A DNA stretch of 64,000 nucleotides, from positions 49,741,429 through 49,805,428 of the forward strand of contig NC_083610.1 of NCBI RefSeq assembly GCF_029168945.1. Direction: 5' to 3'. The DNA is from Cannabis sativa (taxonomy: Eukaryota; Streptophyta; Magnoliopsida; Rosales; Cannabaceae). The translations under genes and the position numbers were made by a program. Below, one piece after another: positions 48,254 through 60,889 of this stretch. The first letter of the stretch is position 1; every line of letters starts with the position of its first letter. The notes below the pieces were generated by a model. The model worked only from the letters and a program-made list of their open reading frames with translations, ran no database searches and had not been told where the DNA came from.

Positions 48254-51200
48254 GTAATTGATTTACTTGCAAGAAATTTGGACTTTAAAACGATTGTTTG
48301 ATGTTTTGGATGGTATCATGTTGTATTGAGTGTTATTTGATGATTGATTGATGTTTATGAATTTTCGTAAAAAATAATTGAATATCTGTTTCTGGAATTA
48401 TTTTTATTGGATAGTATGGAAAAAATTAAGCAAGTTACTTTTTTACAGAACTCAATTTCGATTTAATTTGAATTAGTTATGATTTTTTGAAGTTTCGAAA
48501 AAATCGGGTTGTGTCGCTGCACCACGTGCGCGCGCGGAGAGGCTGCTAGCAGCCCCCTGCGCCGAGAAACCACGCCCACGCAGCCCCAAGTGCGCCCATG
48601 GACATGGACAGTATGCCAACTGTCCGTACAGCTCACAATTTTTTCGTTTTTCTTCGTTATTTCATGCTTTTTCATGGAATTAACTTCCGATTTTTTGTGA
48701 AGTTCTGTATTTATATATTTACTATTCCTAATTCAATTCTAATTATCATAATGAATTAATTTAATATTTTTTAAATTTAATTCATGATATTAGTGTAACT
48801 TGAATTTAAAAATAGTTAGTATCTATCTTTTTTGCTTAATTATCTATCTTATTTTTAAATTTGATTATATCTTATCTTATTTTTAAATTTAAGGTCAGAT
48901 TTTAAATTTTTAAATTAAATCTTTTTTTTTAAATAATTTGACCTTATTTAAATTAACTATAATCATGTAATTTCAAATAGATGTAAGATATTATGCTAAC
49001 TTTTAAATTTTGTTATTTTATTTATTTAAATTACATTTAAAATCTGAAAAAGATATTCATTTATCTTTTTTAATTTTTTATTTAATTTTTATTTATAAAA
49101 TAACATTTAATTTTTAAAAGTAGTTAGAAAATTTTGAAATGATATTTAGGTTGGTTGAAACCTAATTTTTTAAAATTGTAGGTTTAATTTTAAATTTAAT
49201 TTTTTTTTTTAATTTCGAATTTTTCAAATTTTCTTCAAATTTTCGAGAATTATTTTTTTAATTAATTATTATTTCGAAATTATTTATTTAAAATTAAATA
49301 AATCCTACATCCAACTATCCAGCTAACCTTGTTGCAGGAGTATGTGTTTTAGCTTGTGTGTAAGTTTTCAAAACCTATTATTGCTTGATTGCAAATAGCC
49401 ATGGTTAACTTGTTGACAGATCCAATGATCTGATTTTAACTCATGGCTCCCTTGGTCAAGTAAATAATTTGTAACAGGTATATTTACAATCTTCTTTCAT
49501 CTGTGTATGACCTAGCAACATGATAGGACCCATCCAAAGTGTGCCTGTGTGAGCCTATGTGTTTAATTTCATTATAGATGCATATAGGTTGTTGTTGCTA
49601 AATAAAATATCATAGTTCTTGATAGATTTTATTTAGGCCCATTTAGTTTTTGGGCCTATTCAATAAATAACAGTTGTTCATTTTAAGGTTAAATTCCTCT
49701 CTTTTGGGCCTTGTGTGAGAGTTGGGAGCCATAGTAGTGGGTACGACATACTGAACCCAGCACCCCCTCACATGAACTACCCCATTTGTGAAGGCCCATT
49801 TGCCTGATTTGAATAACTGTGCTAGGTTAATTAAACTAGTTTAACCTAATAAAATTGATTAGCAACATAATTAATTTCATTTATTTTGAAATGAATTTAA
49901 GAAAACCATAGTTTAAAGAATTTTTTATTCTAAGCTAAACTATGTGTATTTTCTTGTATTTAATTAAATATAGAATTATAACTATCTAGATTCTTTCTGA
50001 AGCTTAATTTAAATTTTTCATTAAATATTCCTATTTAAGTTGATATTTAGTTATCTACAACTAACCAACTTAAATCTGAATATCTTTTGGATTTAAAATT
50101 TCAAAAATTAAGTTGAGGAATTTTAGGCATTGGTTATTAAGATTCTTTAGATATTTTTTAAGTTAATATCTTTTCGAATATTAACTTAAAATGGAATATT
50201 TTCAAATTAAGTGGTTACAACTTAAATTTTGATATTTAATTAAATTTAAATTTGAAAATATTTAAGTTCTAGATTTTTTTTTAATACAACTTTAATTAGA
50301 TATTTTTTCAAATTTTGTGGAAAAGATACTTAGTCAAATAAGATATTTTCTAGATATTTATTTCTAGACTACTTATTATTTCTAATATTAAATAGGAAAA
50401 TATTATAAATTGTGAAATTGATTATTTAAATAATTAATTTTGGTACAATTTATTTTAAGTATATTTTTTCCTAGTATTAAACTAGATTAATAATTAAGCC
50501 TTCTCTATACTTAATTATTTATTTCTTGAATTTAATACATTTAATTAATTTGAAAATTAAATATCTAAGTTGATTTTCATCATGATACTTAAATATTTCA
50601 TTTTCATGACACTTAATTAAATAGAAAATTATTTTAAGTTGAAATTTATTTTTTCAACTTAAATTTAAATAATTTTCAAAATATATTTTTTCTTTATTTT
50701 ATTAATCAAATTTCGAAATTACATTTCTTAAATGCTGGAATTTCGATTTTATTTCAAAAATAGATTAAAGTTGTAAATTATTTATTTTAATTTTGGACCA
50801 ACTTAAATCAATGATTTTTTCATTAATTGATTAATTTAAAATAAATGAATTAAAATATATTATTAGAAATTGAATTAATTAGTCAAAGGAAAATCTAGAT
50901 AGGTGATATTTTTGCTTGAAGTATTTTTCTAGAGTATTTAATTAAATAGAAAATTAATATTTAAGTTGATTTTCATCATCATACTTAAATATTTGAAATT
51001 TTTCTTATATATTTAATTAAATAGGAAAATTATATTTTTTGTTGTAAATTAATTTTATTAATTAATTTTGGGCCAACATTAAATTAGAATAATTTTTTCA
51101 GGATTTATTTTTTATTTTAACATGCATTTTCGAAAATTGTATTCTTAAATACTTTAATTTTTCGAAATGCAATATATATTTATAGAAAATTAAATTTGAG

Positions 51201-52051
51201 TTGTAAATTAATTTATATTAATTTTGTAACAACTTAAATTGAATATTTTTCTAAATATTTATTGGAAATTATTACTAAGATGGAAGAAATTCATGTTATT
51301 TTCATATCCATCTAAGTAAAATTTATAAATATTAAATTAAAATTTATATTTGAAATTTTTCATTCTAAATTGGAAATTTTAATTAATAAATATATACATT
51401 TAAAATAAATAGATTAAATGAGTATCAATGAAAATACAACTCTCTTTAAATAATGAGCTTTATTATTATTAGGATATTCGATCTCCATTGTTGGTCTTAC
51501 AATAGTTAAATGTTTTCAATATAACCTCGAGACGCTAGACTTCGTCCCCCTATGGATGGTTATTCGTTGAACGCATTTAACACCGTAAGATTTCATTTGA
51601 TAAGTGTTTTGTGAGTTTTCGTCTCTATTAAACTCTCCCCTACGGTGACTACTTAGAGATAAACTCATAAAACATGAAACAATGGACGAAGCTCATAAAA
51701 TGAGAATAACCTTGACTCTCGCCTACCGGGACAACGTTGGATTCTTATTTTGATCGAATAAAAGGTTGCTAGAATGGTTTCTATTTTAGATGAGCTAACA
51801 ACTCTATTCAATGAATGATACTTTGAGTCTCGCCTACCGGGACACTGTATTAGTTTGTTGGAAATCTTGGAAATTATTTAGGATTGTATGTTTTAGTATT
51901 TTCACTTGTCATTCCTACTTGCTATATGTTTAATAATTTCTGAATTGTGTATGAATTTATATTGAACCATGTTATTTTCTGTTATTAAATTGTAGTTTAA
52001 TTTCGAATCTTCATTGTTGGTCCAACATGTTTGTTTTTCTAATGAGATAAA
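48254..52051 (+). repeat. Element B' non-coding AT-rich leader and repeated modules
   Basis: This 3.8 kb region occupies the place where gag would be expected. It starts with a GC-richer patch (48500-48620), continues as about 2.6 kb of extremely AT-rich diverged repeats, and ends (51480-51860) with units containing ctctcgcctaccgggaca. No gag frame is visible. The same sequence, reversed, makes up the corresponding part of B. Confidence 0.75.
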
Positions 52052-53668
52052 TGAAATGACCGCTTTAGTAATTTAGATTAGTAAAGGCAATTAGTACTAA
52101 TTTTTATTATTTTATTATTATTTGTGAATTAATTTAATTGTGGACCCCAATATTTAGAAATAAATATTAGAGTTATAATTTCTCAATTCCGGAGATTTTA
52201 TTAAACTCTAGGGGTATTATCTAGCTTATATGTGTAATATGTTATTTTTGTAATTTTTGTTCGGCGACAACGGAAAATGCGATGGATGGCTAGATTGCTC
52301 ACATGGGTAAGTTTAGAACCTTATTTCTTAGTGGGAAATATTTTAAAGGAAATATTTTGTCGGGATTGAGCGGGGTTATGGAATTGACCATTTTACCCCT
52401 AGCTTTTGAGACACCTAAGTTGATAATTTAAAGGGCAAAGTGGTAATTTGTTTGGGGTTGTGTGGCTGCCTAAAAGTGTGGCACGTGGCCACTTGTTTTC
52501 AGCCAAGGGAAATGGATTTTCCCTAAATGAATTTATTTCATTTAGAAAATTAGAAGGAAAATAAGAATTCAAAGGAAAAGCTTCCTTCTTCTCTCTTTCT
52601 CTTCGTAACCAGCAAGGGCAAGGTTAAAGGGCTGCTGAATCTTGGTGATTTTAGCAAGGAACCTTGGGAGATTCAAGTTAAGGTAAGCCCTAGTGAACCC
52701 CTCTTTAGTTTGTAAGTTTTTGCTTATTTTGAAATGGTGAAATTGTGTTAGAGGAGCTGTTAGAGTTTGATGTTAGTTTGGTTCGAATTCTAGGTTAGGT
52801 TGAGTTGAATTTAGCCTATAGCAGCTGGTTTTGAGTTTATTTGGTTGGTTTGATATCACTTTGAACATGGAGTTCAAAGCTTAGAGCTTTAATGGCAAAT
52901 TGATTTTGAATGGTTTGTTTTGTGAATTGTTGGCTGGAATATATTGTTTATGCCCTAATTAGGTACTCTGGAAGGTTTCATGGCATTTGGTGGAAGATTG
53001 AGCATTGAATGAAATGCTTTGGGGAAACTGGTGCAAACCGGCTAGCCGGTTTGCAGGGCCAATCATACTTTTGGATGCTATTGATGCTATCATAGCGGCA
53101 CGAACATAGTGCCGGTCCTACAACACGATTATAGTGCTGGTAGGAGTGATATCATGGTCAGTAGCACAAGCAGTTAGAATGTTCTTGCTCATCTGTTAAG
53201 CCCTGTAGATAGGTGTATGGGCGCCTATTTACAGGTCAGAATTTATGTGATATGTTATATGCATTTCTTACTGAGTCTGTCGACTCACATTTTCTACTTT
53301 CATGTGTAGGTAAAGGAAAGGCGAAGGCTGAACAGGAGTGAACCTGAGGTCGGGTGAGATTGTACATGTCAAAGCAGCGCGACCTGGAGTGTTCGGTCTC
53401 GGGACATCTGGGAGTTGTATTTTGAAAGTCGCTGTGCGACCTGTAAATCTGTATATTTTGGAATGTATGCTTGAAAAGTAAATTTTATAAAGTTTTTTTT
53501 AAAAAAAAGGGGATCCCGGCACTTGTAAATATTTTAATAAATTACAAAGTTTAGTATTTAATGCAAAAGTTTTAATTTGACACGTTTTTCGAGAAATTTC
53601 TTTGATTAGCAAAGATTGCACAACAATTTAAAAAGCACTGTAGCGTGCCTTAGCATTAGGGCGTTACA
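52052..53668 (+). repeat. Element F 5' LTR (internally deleted)
   Basis: 1617 bp, ending GGGCGTTACA. Compared with the 3' LTR it lacks 540 bp, at a point where both sides read ggcca. It contains palindrome AACCGGCTAGCCGGTT at 53036-53051. Confidence 0.93.
53036..53051. promoter_or_regulatory. Perfect 16-bp palindrome in element F LTR
   Basis: AACCGGCTAGCCGGTT. A second near-copy (cggctagccggttttgg) follows in the 3' LTR at about 57128. Confidence 0.5.
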
Positions 53669-53671
53669 ATT

Positions 53672-53685
53672 TTGGTATCAGAGCC
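53672..53685 (+). other. Element F primer binding site
   Basis: TTGGTATCAGAGCC, shortly after the 5' LTR. Initiator-Met type, as in element D. Confidence 0.85.
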
Positions 53686-53945
53686 GCCAGGTTTGTCTAC
53701 CGAAGCTTGCTAAGATATGTACAATCTTCATCAGAGAAAGCTCGGTTCACGGTTCAGTAAGCCCGTACTTGTTTAGCATTTTCTTTTTAAAAGTTACGAA
53801 TGTGAAAGCATGTTAGGAAGCATATTAGATTATAATTATTTATGTTAAGTGCATTGCCTTCAAATCCGTAAGTGTGGTAGTAAGTATGTAAATAGGCCGT
53901 TGCCTGACCAGACTGACTTACTAACTGACAGGTTAGTCTTATAAA

Positions 53946-54842
53946 ATGGACACCTGGTGCTATATGGAGAGTCAGAGGAAAGTGGCCAGGGCTAGTAACG
54001 GTTGGAGAGAATGGAGTCCAAATTGTCCCCGTAACCAAGGTGAAATCCCTTGGAAGGCTTCCGACGGGAGTGATGGTTATCCGTCACAGGCTCCGTTGGA
54101 TTTGGAGCAAAGGTTTGCAAAAATGGAAGCTGTGATTCAACGACATGAAGAACAGATTCAGAGGTTGAAACAGCAAAGGTCTCCTGTAGTATCTTTACCA
54201 CATATGCCAATCATTTTTGATTCGGTATTACCAGCGAAGCATGGAATGGCTGGTACTCAAGTGGAACCATTGCATGGAAAGATTTGGATCCAAGAACCTT
54301 CAGACCTTCAGGGAGGTTCAAATGTGAAGAATGCTTCTTGGGTTGGAAGCCCTGAGGAAATTATTATGAGACCTCAGGAGGTTATGGTACGGGGTCAGAA
54401 TATTACCTGCCTGAATCCAGAATATGGTGGAAGTGGTAGGAGCTCCATGATTGAGCGAAAGAGGAAACCTACGTCATCAAGGTGGGTTTAAGACAGAACA
54501 AGCGGTTCCGAAGGTTTCAAGGCAAGGGAGCACGCCAGGGTTATTCTTACCCTGAGTGCCCACGTTGCATGAAACACCATCCCGGAGAATGCAACCGAAA
54601 AGTATGTTTTCAATGTGGCAAGGTTGGGCATTTTAAAAAAAGATTGCCCACGGGTGGAGAAAGAAGAACAAGAGCAGAAAGTGGTATTTGTTCCTACCCC
54701 AGTGAATGCTAATGCTCAAGCTGATGATGCAGCAAGCCCTTCTGTAGTGGCAGGTCAGTTCTTTGTAAGCGACTTCTTTTACATTGTGATGTTTAATTCG
54801 GGAGCTACACGCTTATATGTAATTATAAGAGTGATTGATCTT
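53946..54842 (+). pseudogene. Element F gag and protease, missing the gag core
   Basis: An ATG frame at 53946 begins MDTWCYMESQRK. It contains a helical stretch (AVIQRHEEQIQRLKQQRS) matching the gag N-terminal region of D, then about 280 bp with no match to D's gag core. The zinc-knuckle region follows in shifted frames (CFQCGKVGHFKK) and then the protease region. The protease motif reads VMFNSGATRLYV, with Asn where D has the catalytic Asp, so it cannot be active. Stops and frameshifts at 54491, near 54640 and at 54849 separate the pieces. Confidence 0.82.
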
Positions 54843-56806
54843 TTAGGGTAGGCCTTGTGATGTTTTAGAAAGAGGGTTTGGAACCCTAATGCCTAGCGGG
54901 GAATTGATTATCTTTAATAGGTGCATTAGGTCTAAGCCAGTTAGGATCGAAGATTGGAAGTTAAGTACTGACTTTATAGAGTTGAAATTAACTGAGTTTG
55001 CCATTATACTGGAAGTGGATTTTCTGTCCAAGTATTCGGCCCGTATAGGTTGTAGGCAGAAAATGGTGATTTTTCATCCGGAAGGTGAAGATCCATTTGG
55101 TTATGTTGGATCAATCCAGGGGTTTCGGATCCCGGTTATATCTGTACTAAGGGCTAGGGATTTACTATGCAGTGGCTGTGTAGGATTGCTAGCAGTGGTA
55201 ATTGACTTCAGCAGACCTGAAACATTTGGGCCTGAGGCAGTTAGAGTGGTAGAAGATTTTCTCAGCGTCCCGAGGAGTTGCCGGGATTGCCGCCACAGCG
55301 AGAGATTGATTTTGTAATTGATTTGGCACCTGGAGTCGAACCTGTTTCTAAAGCTCCATATAGGATGGCTCCAGCAGAACTCAAGGAGCTTAAGTTACAA
55401 CTTCAAGGGATGCTTGACATTGGGTTTATTCGACCCAGTGTGTCGCCCTGGGGAGCTCCGGTTCTTTTTTGTGAAAAAGAAAGATGGTTCCCTCAGAATG
55501 TGTATTGATTATCGGGAACTAAACAAGCTGACGATTAAGAACAAGTACCCGTTGCCTAGGATCGATGATCTGTTCGATCAGCTTCAGGGAAAGACAGTGT
55601 TTTCGAAGATTGATTTACGGTCTGGTTATCATCAACTCTGAATTCGGGAGGAGGACATACCGAAGACTGCTTTTAGAACCAGATATGGGCACTATGAGTT
55701 TTTGATAATGTCATTCGGATTGACTAATGCTCCTGCGGCTTTTATGGATCTCATGAATAGGGTATTCAAGGATTTCCTCGATAACTGCGTTATAGTGTTT
55801 ATCGATGACATTCTTGTATACTCTCAGTCAGAAGAGGAGCACGAGCATCATCTTCGAATGGTGATACAGCGACTTGGGGATCTCTCTGTATGTCAAGTTC
55901 AAAAAGTGTGAATTCTGGTTGTCCGAGGTGTCCTTTCTGGGTCATATTGTTGGGAAGAATGGAATTATGGTTGATCCAAACAAGGTAGAATCAGTGGAGA
56001 ACTGGCCGAGGCCCAAGTCTGTGACGGAAATTCGAAGTTTTCTCGAGTTAGCAGGGTATTATCGACGTTTTGTCGAAGGATTTTCTAAACTTTTTATGCC
56101 CCTAACCGAATTGATCAACAAAAAATCAGAGGATTGTGTGGTCAGATAAGTGTGAAACAAGCTTGCAGGAGTTGAAGCAACGTTTGATAACAGCTCTGGT
56201 GTTAGCTTTGCTATCAGATTAAGAGAAATTTGTGGTGTACTGTGATACATCCAGACAAGGTCTGGGATGTGTTCTGATGCAAGCTAACAGAGTCACAGCC
56301 TATGCCTCTCGTCAACTGAAAGATTATGAGCAGCGCTATCCAACTCTTGATTTAGAGCTCGCTGCTGTGTTTTTTTTGCTTTGAAGATATGGCGACATTA
56401 TCTTTACGGTGAAAAGTGTGAGAATTATATTGATCATAAAAGTCTCAAATACTTTTTCACCCAAAAAGATTTGAATATGAGGCAGAGAATGGAGCTGGTT
56501 AAGGACTACGATTGTGAAATTTTGTATCACCCTGGGAAAGCCAATGTTGTAGCCGATGCTCTAAGCAGAAAAGGTTCCGGGCAAATTTGTACCCCAGTTA
56601 TGATAGCCCCTCAACTAGCCTCGGAAATGGTTAGTGCAGGGATTGAGTTCATGGTCGGGAAATTACATAATGTAACACTCCAATCTGATCTGTTAGAGAG
56701 AATCAGAAAGGCACAGCGGGAAGATCCCGAGCTAATTAAGGTTCGAGACAAAGTAATAACTGGTCGGCCTAGAGGCTTTTCAGTCTCAAACAATGAAATG
56801 TTGTAA
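54843..56806 (+). pseudogene. Element F reverse transcriptase and RNase H, truncated
   Basis: Frames are broken repeatedly (for example near 55255, an extra t near 55468, TGA at 55639, near 55880, 56130, and TAA at 56220) but are collinear with element D. They include [96 protein letters not shown] and [11 protein letters not shown]. Homology ends at SVSNNEML around 56806. From there the sequence is LTR, so the integrase is gone. Confidence 0.88.
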
Positions 56807-58267
56807 TGTTAGAGGAGCTGTTAGAGTTTGATGTTAGTTTGGTTCGAATTCTAGGGTTAGGTTGAGTTGAATTTAGCCTATAGCAGCTGGTTTTGAGTTT
56901 ATTTGGTTGGTTTGATATCACTTTGAACATGGAGTTCAAAGCTTAGAGCTTTAATGGCAAATTGATTTTGAATGGTTTGTTCTGTGAATTGTTGGCTGGA
57001 ATATATTGTTTATGCCCTAATTAGGTACTCTGGAAGGTTTCATGGCATTTGATGGAAGATTGAGCATTGAATGAAATGCTTTGGGGAAACTGGTGCAAAC
57101 CGGCTAGCCGGTTTGCAGGGCCACAAAAATCGGCTAGCCGGTTTTGGCAGGTTTCCCCGGGCCTTTCATTTTCTCAATTTTTGCCATTTCAATGCCTCGG
57201 ATGGGTGTTTCCCCATTTCCAGAGTTAGAATAACCCATTAAGAGCATAGCAGAACCTAGGGTTTTAGTTTTGGATTTCCCGGGTTAGGGTTTTGAATCAT
57301 GTAACTTACCCGGTTTCAAAATGTGATTAGGGCATCCATCTAGCACGAGATTTCCGTTCAGGTCGGCCAGCACGTTTGAATTCGGAAAATAGGTAAGAAC
57401 TGAATATAACGTGTGATATAAATATCTGGGTGTATGTATATGTATGATATATATATATATATGCATGCTGTGTGTATCCTTATATATGTTTGGGTGATAT
57501 CATAGCGACACAACCATTGTGTCGGTTCAGCAGTACAGGCATCGTACTGGTTAAGAGTGTTATTCACCCTGGAAAGTATGTTTTGGTACTATCATAGCGA
57601 CACAACCATTGTGTCGGTTCAGCAGTACAGGCATCGTACTGGTTAAGAGTGATATCATGGCCAATCATACTTTTGGATGCTATTGATGCTATCATAGCGG
57701 CACGAACATAGTGCCGGTCCTACAACACGATTATAGTGCTGGTAGGAGTGATATCATGGTCAGTAGCACAAGCAGTTAGAACGTTCTTGCTCATCTGTTA
57801 AGCCCTGTAGATAGGTGTATGGGCGCCTATTTACAGGTCGGAATTTATGTGATATGTTATATGCATTTCTTACTGAGTCTGTCGACTCACAGTTTCTACT
57901 TTCATGTGTAGGTAAAGGAAAGGCGAAGGCTGGACAGGAGTGAACCTGAGCTCGGGTGAGATTGTACATGTCAAAGCAGCGCGACCTGGAGTGTTCGGTC
58001 TCGGGACATCTGGGAGTTGTATTTTGAAAGTCGCTGTGCGACCTGTAAATCTGTATATTTTGGAATGTATGCTTGAAAAGTAAATTTTATAAAGTTTTAA
58101 AAAAAAACGGGATCCCGGCACTTGTAAATATTTTAATAAATTACAAAGTTTAGTATTTAATGCAAAAGTTTTAATTTGACACGTTTTTCGAGAAATTTCT
58201 TTGATTAGCAAAGATTGCACAACAATTTAAAAAGCACTGTAGCGTGCCTTAGCATTAGGGCGTTACA
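56807..58267 (+). repeat. Element F 3' LTR, 5'-truncated
   Basis: Corresponds to the 5' LTR from about 52747 onward, plus the 540 bp the 5' LTR lacks. It contains a tandem duplication of a unit of about 105 bp carrying hairpin words (acaaccattgtgtcggttca), near 57495 and 57595, and a diverged third copy near 57690. Confidence 0.92.
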
Positions 58268-60889
58268 ATAAATCCCTAATGGATTTTCACCATTACACAT
58301 ACATAATAGTGTTAGATCTCGAAAGATAAATATTGTATATGCGACATCTAGCTGTTCATCACTTGATGACACCTTAGACTAGTATTTTTACAATATGAAA
58401 CAAAAAGATTGTATAAATAAGATTACTTTGACTTTCGCTAATCGAAGCATCGTTGGATTCTTATTTAAACAACGAAATTATCCTAATTCATCTTAGCTTA
58501 TCCATTTCGAATTAGCTCAATAACATATCATTGGATGAATGGTCTATATATCATATCATGTCATTCTATATTTTCTCTTAAGAAATTAAATGACGCATAT
58601 GATTATAATCCCGAAATTCTATTCCCAATTGATATAAATCCTCAATCTTAGAAATCTCCTACTTGTATGGGCAAATCTGACTTAGAGTTTGAATTAGTAG
58701 TGGTGGTCCAAGATAGAATTACTCATTATATTTGGTTGAATTTAAGTCTTTGACTTTAATTTTAGAATCCAAACAGAAATTTTCTTATATTTCTATTTCC
58801 AGGAAGCAATACAGTTACACTTTCCAAGTGTTCAATATCCATCTTCTATTAATGGATTCAAACTGTATGGAATATGAGTTTGGTATTCTGTGACCAGGAT
58901 CCACTTGCACTATTCTAAGAACTCTTTGGTGTAACTAAACCTAAATCATCAAAAGAAACTACCACATTTTTATTAATCTATGGCATTTGTATCTTGTTCA
59001 TAGTGGTTTGACAAGATCAATCTCTGCAAAGAGTTAATTTGCCTATATCCACTGAAAGTAGTTCATCTCATTCGCAGATGGATGTACATTCAGGGGTGGA
59101 TATAAATTTTTCGTTGTATTCTTAAAACGATCACTGTAGATTATACCTTATGCAAAGAAATTTGAAATGTTTGAAAAATTTCATTAATTTGTAGCAATGG
59201 TTAAACACCATTAAGGTAAGTGGTTAAAGATCTTGCGAACTGATAGGGGTGGAGAAATAGTTAGTAGATATGCAGTTCAAAGATCATTAAATTGATTTTT
59301 CAATTATATCCAAACTTACTTCCCTAGAAATTTCGAGTTGCATGTTGATGATTAGTTACTAGTCGTTGCCTAATTCCTTCTATAGTAATACAATTTCAGA
59401 ATGATGTAATGGTTGTATACTTAATGTAAATCATTACTAGATTCATGGATGACCTAATCAAAATCTTAAGAAAAGCTAGAACTGTTAACCATGGTTTGTT
59501 AGCTATTCTAAGTGGTTAGGGGTGGACTATCCCATAGTCAATAGATAAGAAAGTGTTTGTTCAAACAAATACTACTTTTCTAAGAAAATGACTAAGTCTG
59601 AAAATTAAGTAGCAAATAAAGGAGATATTTTTCTTGATTCCAAAAGTGTTCTATCATCTTATATGACATATGATGATCCCACTTCCTCTGTTGTCTTGTC
59701 ACAACCAAAGAGGTTAATACCATTTAGTTTTCTTAGACATAATTCACGGTACCTTGTCGTAGTGGGAGAGTTTCTAGGAACTCACCTTTTATGACTTGGG
59801 AGACACTAGTGATTAATATCCATTGTGAGTTTAAACAAGTAATGGATTGTCAAGATAAGAAACTAAGAAGAAAGCCAATAGAACTATGGTTTAATCCATT
59901 CACATGGAATAACCTAAAGTTTTCTATTACAAGGACATAAAAAGGAAATTTTGTTAATAAGTCTATTCTATGGACTTAACAAACTTCCTCTTCTTAGTAT
60001 TATAGGTTTGAGTTTATCTAAACCTATGGCTTATGGTATACCTGGTAATTACTTACTCTAATGCAAGCAACTTACTTTAATAAGATGCTGAAGCATTTTC
60101 TTTCTAATGGCAATCTATAGAAGCTTCACAACTTCTTAGGCATAGATTTTATTTATCTAAGGAAAAGTCTCAACTATTCCAGAAAAGATAAAGCCATGAA
60201 AGAATTTCTTATATCAACAGTGAGAGGTCTTAGATATGCTTCTGTATGCCTTAGACCAGACACCTGCTGTTGAGTGGGAGTAATGAGTAGGTATCAGATT
60301 AATCTAGGAGAAGAACATTGGAAGACAATCAAGTAAATCTTAAGATTAAGAAGAGGAACTATATGTTAGTCTATAAGGGTGTGTTTAAAACTCTTAGACT
60401 ACACCATATCAGATTTCGAAATTTGCCTTTGTGCTAGAAAATCTTTCTGATAAGATGGTGATTACTGTGGGGGTGGAATAGTGATTTTGGAGAAGTGTAA
60501 AAACCTATCTGAAGTCTCTAGGTCTACCAGAAAGGGACTGAATGTTAAAGTTGCAGGAAAGGTACTTATTCAGTCTAAGGAAAGTTCTATACATCTTTGG
60601 CACCATTCCAAATTGCCTTAACTACTAGTGTTACTTCCTGAATAACCAAGAAGTAGTTGCCAAAGGTATAGAATCCAGTATCCCAAGAGAGTAGACATAT
60701 AGAGAGGAATTTCACATTATCAATGATTTTGTGATTAAGGAAGAGTAATGGTGGAGAAAAGGTTGTGTTTAATTCAACTTTTCAGATCCTATTACGAGGA
60801 GTATACTGCTACTACACTTGATTTGTATATCAAGGTGTTGAGATTATTTGAAATGCACATTTTGTTTTATATTAGTGCAAGTGGGAGTT
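58268..60889 (+). pseudogene. Element B' decayed copia-type pol
   Basis: No long frame survives. In order on the plus strand: an integrase zinc-finger-like LWHLYLVHSG near 58978 (usual LWHxRLGH), an integrase core KILRTDRGGE near 59230, and an RNase H-type YQ-NLGEEHW near 60285, followed by a DYTISDF-like piece where LGYTDSDF is usual. Integrase before RNase H is the Ty1/copia order. I could not place the reverse transcriptase core with confidence. The purine tract caagtgggagtt ends at 60889. Confidence 0.65.

Larger units (their letters stand above)
52052..58267 (+). mobile_element. Element F: rearranged Ty3/gypsy chromovirus nested in B'
   Basis: 6216 bp, ends TGAAATGACCGC and GGGCGTTACA, flanked by ataaa (52047-52051 and 58268-58272). 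The empty site can be read in B near 5966. The 5' LTR has lost 540 bp. Pol stops at about 56806 and is fused directly to the middle of the 3' LTR, so integrase, chromodomain, purine tract and the first ~700 bp of the 3' LTR are missing. Confidence 0.94.

Noticed and set aside
57420..57475. TA-rich run as a promoter or origin
   Set aside because: A simple TA microsatellite within the F LTR with no other supporting signal.
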